Shown here: positions 60,000-64,000 of the stretch, piece by piece
How positions within the stretch are numbered: position 1 is the stretch's first letter
Layout: every line of letters starts with the position of its first letter
Origin: Clostridiales bacterium CHKCI006
GTDB taxonomy: Bacteria > Bacillota_I > Bacilli_A > Erysipelotrichales > Coprobacillaceae
DNA length: 64,000 nucleotides
Direction of reading: 5' to 3'
NCBI GenBank assembly: GCA_900018345.1
Contig: FCNA01000028.1
Span: 62,001 to 126,000 of the forward strand
Program-made: the position numbers and the translations under genes
The notes under the pieces: generated by a model
Told to the model about the DNA's origin: nothing
The model's database searches: none
What the model saw: only the letters and a program-made list of their open reading frames with translations

Positions 60000-61337
60000 A
60001 TGGAATCAAATCAAAATCAGTATTTAGGGACAGCACCCATTTCCCATCTGCTTCTCAAATTTTCCCTGCCAAGTGTTACTTCCATGTTGGTGAGTTCACT
60101 CTACAACATGGTCGATCAAATCTTTATTGGACAAGGCATTGGCTATATCGCCAATGGGGCGACGAATGTCGTCTTTCCAATTGTAACCATAGCCAATGCT
60201 TTTGCATTATTGATTGGTAATGGCTGTGCTGCCTTTCAAAGCATCTGTTTGGGTAAAGGGGATAACCACAAAGTGAAACAGACGATCGGTAACAGTATTG
60301 TCCTTACCATTGTAACAAGTCTCTTATTAGTCGTCCTGTTCACTCTGTTTCAAAATAATTTTCTGTTGCTATTTGGCGGCACGGAACAAAACTTCGAATA
60401 TGCTAAACAGTACTTGCAGATCATCCTGATCGGATTTCCGTTTTTTATGTTCACCAATACCTTGAGTTCGATCATCAATGCCAATGGCATTCCAGGCTAT
60501 ACGATGTTGTGCGGAATTTCTGGATGTGTGATCAATCTCATCTTAGATCCGATTGCCATCTTTATTTTCAATATGGGCGTACAGGGAGCCACGCTGGCCA
60601 CCATTACGGGACAAATCGTCACTGCACTTATTTCATTGCGCTATATCCGAAAACATATTTTACTGTCTAAAGAAGATTTTATACTATCAAAGAACACTTT
60701 TTATAAAGCGCTTCCTTTAGGTATGAGCAGTATCTTTTCGCAGGTATGCATTCTGATCATCAATGCCGTAATGAATAATGCCCTGGTTACCTATGGCGCC
60801 AGTACTAAATTTGGCCCCGATATTCCTTTAGCCGTTGTGGGAATCGTCATGAAAGTGTATTCACTGGTGACTTCTTTTGTCGTCGGGATTGCCGCAGGTG
60901 CCCAACCCGTTGTCGGATACAACTATGGTTTAAAGGCATACGATCGTGTACGCCAATTATACAAAACCATCATGGCCTACGAGATTGCTGTTGGGATCGT
61001 TGCCTTTGTTATCTTTGAGGTATTCCCAATGAACGTCATACAACTCTTTGGCTCAGAAGGAGAGCTATACAATGAATTTGCTTTATTTGCCCTCAGAGTC
61101 TATTTCTCAACAGTCGTCTTCTGCTGTGTACAAAAAGCCACTTCTATTTTTCTACAGGGAATTGGAAAACCACTGGCTTCAATGTCCCTATCCATTTTAA
61201 GAGACTTCGTTTTTGCGGTTTCATCAGTTTATATCATGGCTTATTTTTTAGGCATCTATGGTCCTTTATACAGTGCCCCTATCTCAGACTTACTGTCCAT
61301 GATACCAGTCATATATATATGGCTCACTATATTTTAA
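60000..61337 (+). CDS. MATE-family efflux transporter
   Basis: 445 residues, twelve membrane spans. The start LLLKFSLPSVTSMLVSSLYNMVDQIFIGQGIGY and the second-half repeat LPLGMSSIFSQVCILIINAVMNN are the MATE/NorM pattern; VVGIAAGAQPVVGYNYG is its usual mid-protein motif. Likely Na+ or H+ coupled drug/metabolite export; substrate unknown. GAAAGGAGAG ribosome site. It is followed 25 bases later by the broken glucosidase gene. Confidence 0.93.
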   Translation: MESNQNQYLGTAPISHLLLKFSLPSVTSMLVSSLYNMVDQIFIGQGIGYIANGATNVVFPIVTIANAFALLIGNGCAAFQSICLGKGDNHKVKQTIGNSIVLTIVTSLLLVVLFTLFQNNFLLLFGGTEQNFEYAKQYLQIILIGFPFFMFTNTLSSIINANGIPGYTMLCGISGCVINLILDPIAIFIFNMGVQGATLATITGQIVTALISLRYIRKHILLSKEDFILSKNTFYKALPLGMSSIFSQVCILIINAVMNNALVTYGASTKFGPDIPLAVVGIVMKVYSLVTSFVVGIAAGAQPVVGYNYGLKAYDRVRQLYKTIMAYEIAVGIVAFVIFEVFPMNVIQLFGSEGELYNEFALFALRVYFSTVVFCCVQKATSIFLQGIGKPLASMSLSILRDFVFAVSSVYIMAYFLGIYGPLYSAPISDLLSMIPVIYIWLTIF

Positions 61338-61362
61338 ATAAAGCAACAAGGAGGAATGTACA

Positions 61363-62802
<1,440 letters not shown>

Positions 62803-62828
62803 AAATAAATACTCTCTGAATAATGTAA

Positions 62829-62850
62829 AAACAGCCAATGGCTGTTTTTT
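62829..62850. terminator. terminator after the GH1 gene
   Basis: AAACAGCC-AAT-GGCTGTTT followed by TTT on the plus side (62829-62850). The minus-strand gene at 62861 converges on it and may share it. Confidence 0.85.
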
Positions 62851-62860
62851 TAAGTAAATG

Positions 62861-63976
62861 TTATTTTTTGCAGCATACCGCTAAATCCATCAGTTCGCGT
62901 TCACTGACCACTTCACCTGGGTGAGGATGCATGCGAGCTACTTTTTCAAAACGTTGTCTAATTTTAGCTGCCTTCGCCTGATCATTCTCATAAAGCAGCG
63001 CATAGGCAAATTGTGTTCTTAAAACAGAAAGATGACGCTTCATCTTCTTCATCAGCTGTCTAGTCTCACGCGCCTGCCAGGAGGAAAGATGATCCAAACT
63101 GGCGTTGCTGACAAGTTCCACATAGAGCGCATCTGCTTCCAGCAAATGCTTGTATAAGACCGGCACGGCAGAGCTCTTGTCGGTCAGTCTGGCAACATAA
63201 AAGAGAACCGTCGAAAAATCGTGCCTGTCCAATGCCCGGGCTTCTAAAAGCATGAGTGTGGCAGCGCTCATCAATAAGCTGACATCGTACGTCTTCTCTT
63301 CATATGGATCCAGGGGCAGCTCTCCAGGACGCAGCCCTTTGGCAAGCTTTCCGGCAACCATTAATTGCAGATCAAATCCTTCGATCTCGCTTGGATGGCG
63401 CCATATCTCCAGGGCATTTCTACCATCGTTGTTGATGAATGGCGAAGCAGCCGGCAGCGCATTAACCACAGCAAAATAAAAACCGACCAGACAAAAGATC
63501 AGACCAAAGAGCAGCCAATAGGCATTCACAGGCAAAACAACTAGACACAGAAGCATGATAAAACTCGAGGCAAGATTCAAAATGATCCCACCCAGGTTAT
63601 ATAACAGGTATGGATGTTGATGATGATTTAGGATCGGTGGTAACATCAGGCATTGCCCTGCAGTTCCGCATAGCGCATAGCGTTTAAGCTTCAAGTGCCC
63701 ATTCGATCGGGTAAGCACTAATGAAAACAAACGAAACGAGACAAACCGATACCCCGTCAATAACCCAAAAAGAAGATGACCTCCCTCATGAACCAGGATC
63801 TGAATAGGCAGAGCGATATAAAACGCAAGGCAAATCACTAAGATCAAAGTGAACCAATGCATCCCATCGAATGCCAGGGATTCTAAATTAACAAAAAAGC
63901 CGAGCATAAAACCAAATAAGAACCCGATGACCATCACTAAAAGAAAACTTAGCACCGGACGAATATACTTTTTCAT
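62861..63976 (-). CDS. M50-like membrane protein with HEGGH motif
   Basis: 371 residues from ATG 63976 (GGAGGAAAA before it). Six or so membrane spans in the first 190 residues. PIQILVHEGGHLLFGLLTGYRF (about 59-80) is an HExxH zinc motif as in site-2 proteases, and ALPAASPFINNDGRNALEIW (about 170-190) looks like the second M50 motif (NxxDG). The C-terminal 180 residues are helical and cytoplasmic, without PDZ. I call it a putative metalloprotease of the M50 superfamily; substrate unknown. The gene's promoter side is cut by the window end. Confidence 0.7.
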   Translation of the reverse strand: MKKYIRPVLSFLLVMVIGFLFGFMLGFFVNLESLAFDGMHWFTLILVICLAFYIALPIQILVHEGGHLLFGLLTGYRFVSFRLFSLVLTRSNGHLKLKRYALCGTAGQCLMLPPILNHHQHPYLLYNLGGIILNLASSFIMLLCLVVLPVNAYWLLFGLIFCLVGFYFAVVNALPAASPFINNDGRNALEIWRHPSEIEGFDLQLMVAGKLAKGLRPGELPLDPYEEKTYDVSLLMSAATLMLLEARALDRHDFSTVLFYVARLTDKSSAVPVLYKHLLEADALYVELVSNASLDHLSSWQARETRQLMKKMKRHLSVLRTQFAYALLYENDQAKAAKIRQRFEKVARMHPHPGEVVSERELMDLAVCCKK

Positions 63977-64000
63977 TTTTCCTCCATTTGATACCAAAGA

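Noticed and set aside
59893-60001. LysR start at 60001 (324 residues)
   Set aside because: It would run through the divergent promoter region and into the MATE start; GTG 59893 has AGGAGG and fits the family N-terminus.

Overview
The window looks like chromosome of an anaerobic, Gram-positive, low-to-mid G+C Bacillota. Markers seen directly are PolC beside a second replicative polymerase (DnaE), the rimP-nusA-ylxR-ylxQ-infB-rbfA run, a CcpA-like regulator beside ytxH/ytxG/murC, ComN, a SpoVB-like flippase, a tyrosyl T-box and an Rnf complex. Gene order agrees in many blocks with Bacillus subtilis. The Rnf complex and fermentative enzymes suggest an anaerobe. Erysipelotrichia is my best guess at class, but this is inference and nothing in the window proves it. 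TGA serves as an ordinary stop codon. Almost everything lies on the minus strand.

Layout. 1-1.3 kb: start of dnaE, cut by the window edge. 1.4-10.8 kb: a small membrane protein, a HAD phosphatase, then a redox and membrane block (minus strand, read from right to left: rnfC, rnfD with a fused FMN-binding domain, rnfG, rnfE, rnfA, a Cys-rich mini-protein, a very short rnfB, a double FMN-binding-like lipoprotein, apbE, a NusG-II protein, a Gx transporter, a TSCPD protein). 10.9-17.7 kb: a degenerate RlmD-like protein, YihY, a D,D-carboxypeptidase, a second HAD phosphatase, ligA and a membrane-anchored orphan. 17.6-21.7 kb: an AT-rich accessory island with two paralogous secreted proteins of unknown function, three small membrane proteins, hairpins, a gene remnant and a broken NUDIX gene. 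21.8-31.3 kb: GH13 alpha-glucosidase, T-box/tyrS, ccpA-like, ytxH, ytxG, murC, a 38-residue ORF, pepQ, aspS. 31.3-32.7 kb: hisS behind a structured leader. 32.8-35.0 kb: a large HEPN (Abi-like) protein on the plus strand. 35.0-42.6 kb: relA, apt, recJ, comN, spoVB-like, yetF-like, yrzE-like and a coiled-coil protein. 42.6-44.6 kb: aldose epimerase and nagA. 44.7-58.9 kb: rbfA, infB, ylxQ, rnpM, nusA, rimP, polC, rseP, dxr, cdsA, uppS, frr, pyrH. 59-62.8 kb: lysR, a divergent MATE gene and a frameshifted phospho-beta-glucosidase. 62.9-64 kb: an M50-like membrane protein.

How the genes work together. The Rnf set would couple ferredoxin/NAD redox to ion pumping. ApbE would attach FMN to RnfG, to the RnfD tail and perhaps to the lipoprotein. 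The 44-59 kb run is the conserved translation, replication and envelope (isoprenoid/phospholipid) block. HisS/AspS, RelA, Apt and TyrS link aminoacylation with the stringent response.

The least explained parts are the 17.6-21.2 kb secreted-protein/membrane-protein island, the 721-residue HEPN protein, the catalytically degenerate RlmD homologue, the remodelled Rnf complex and the structured hisS leader. No CRISPR array, tRNA, rRNA, insertion sequence or prophage was recognised.
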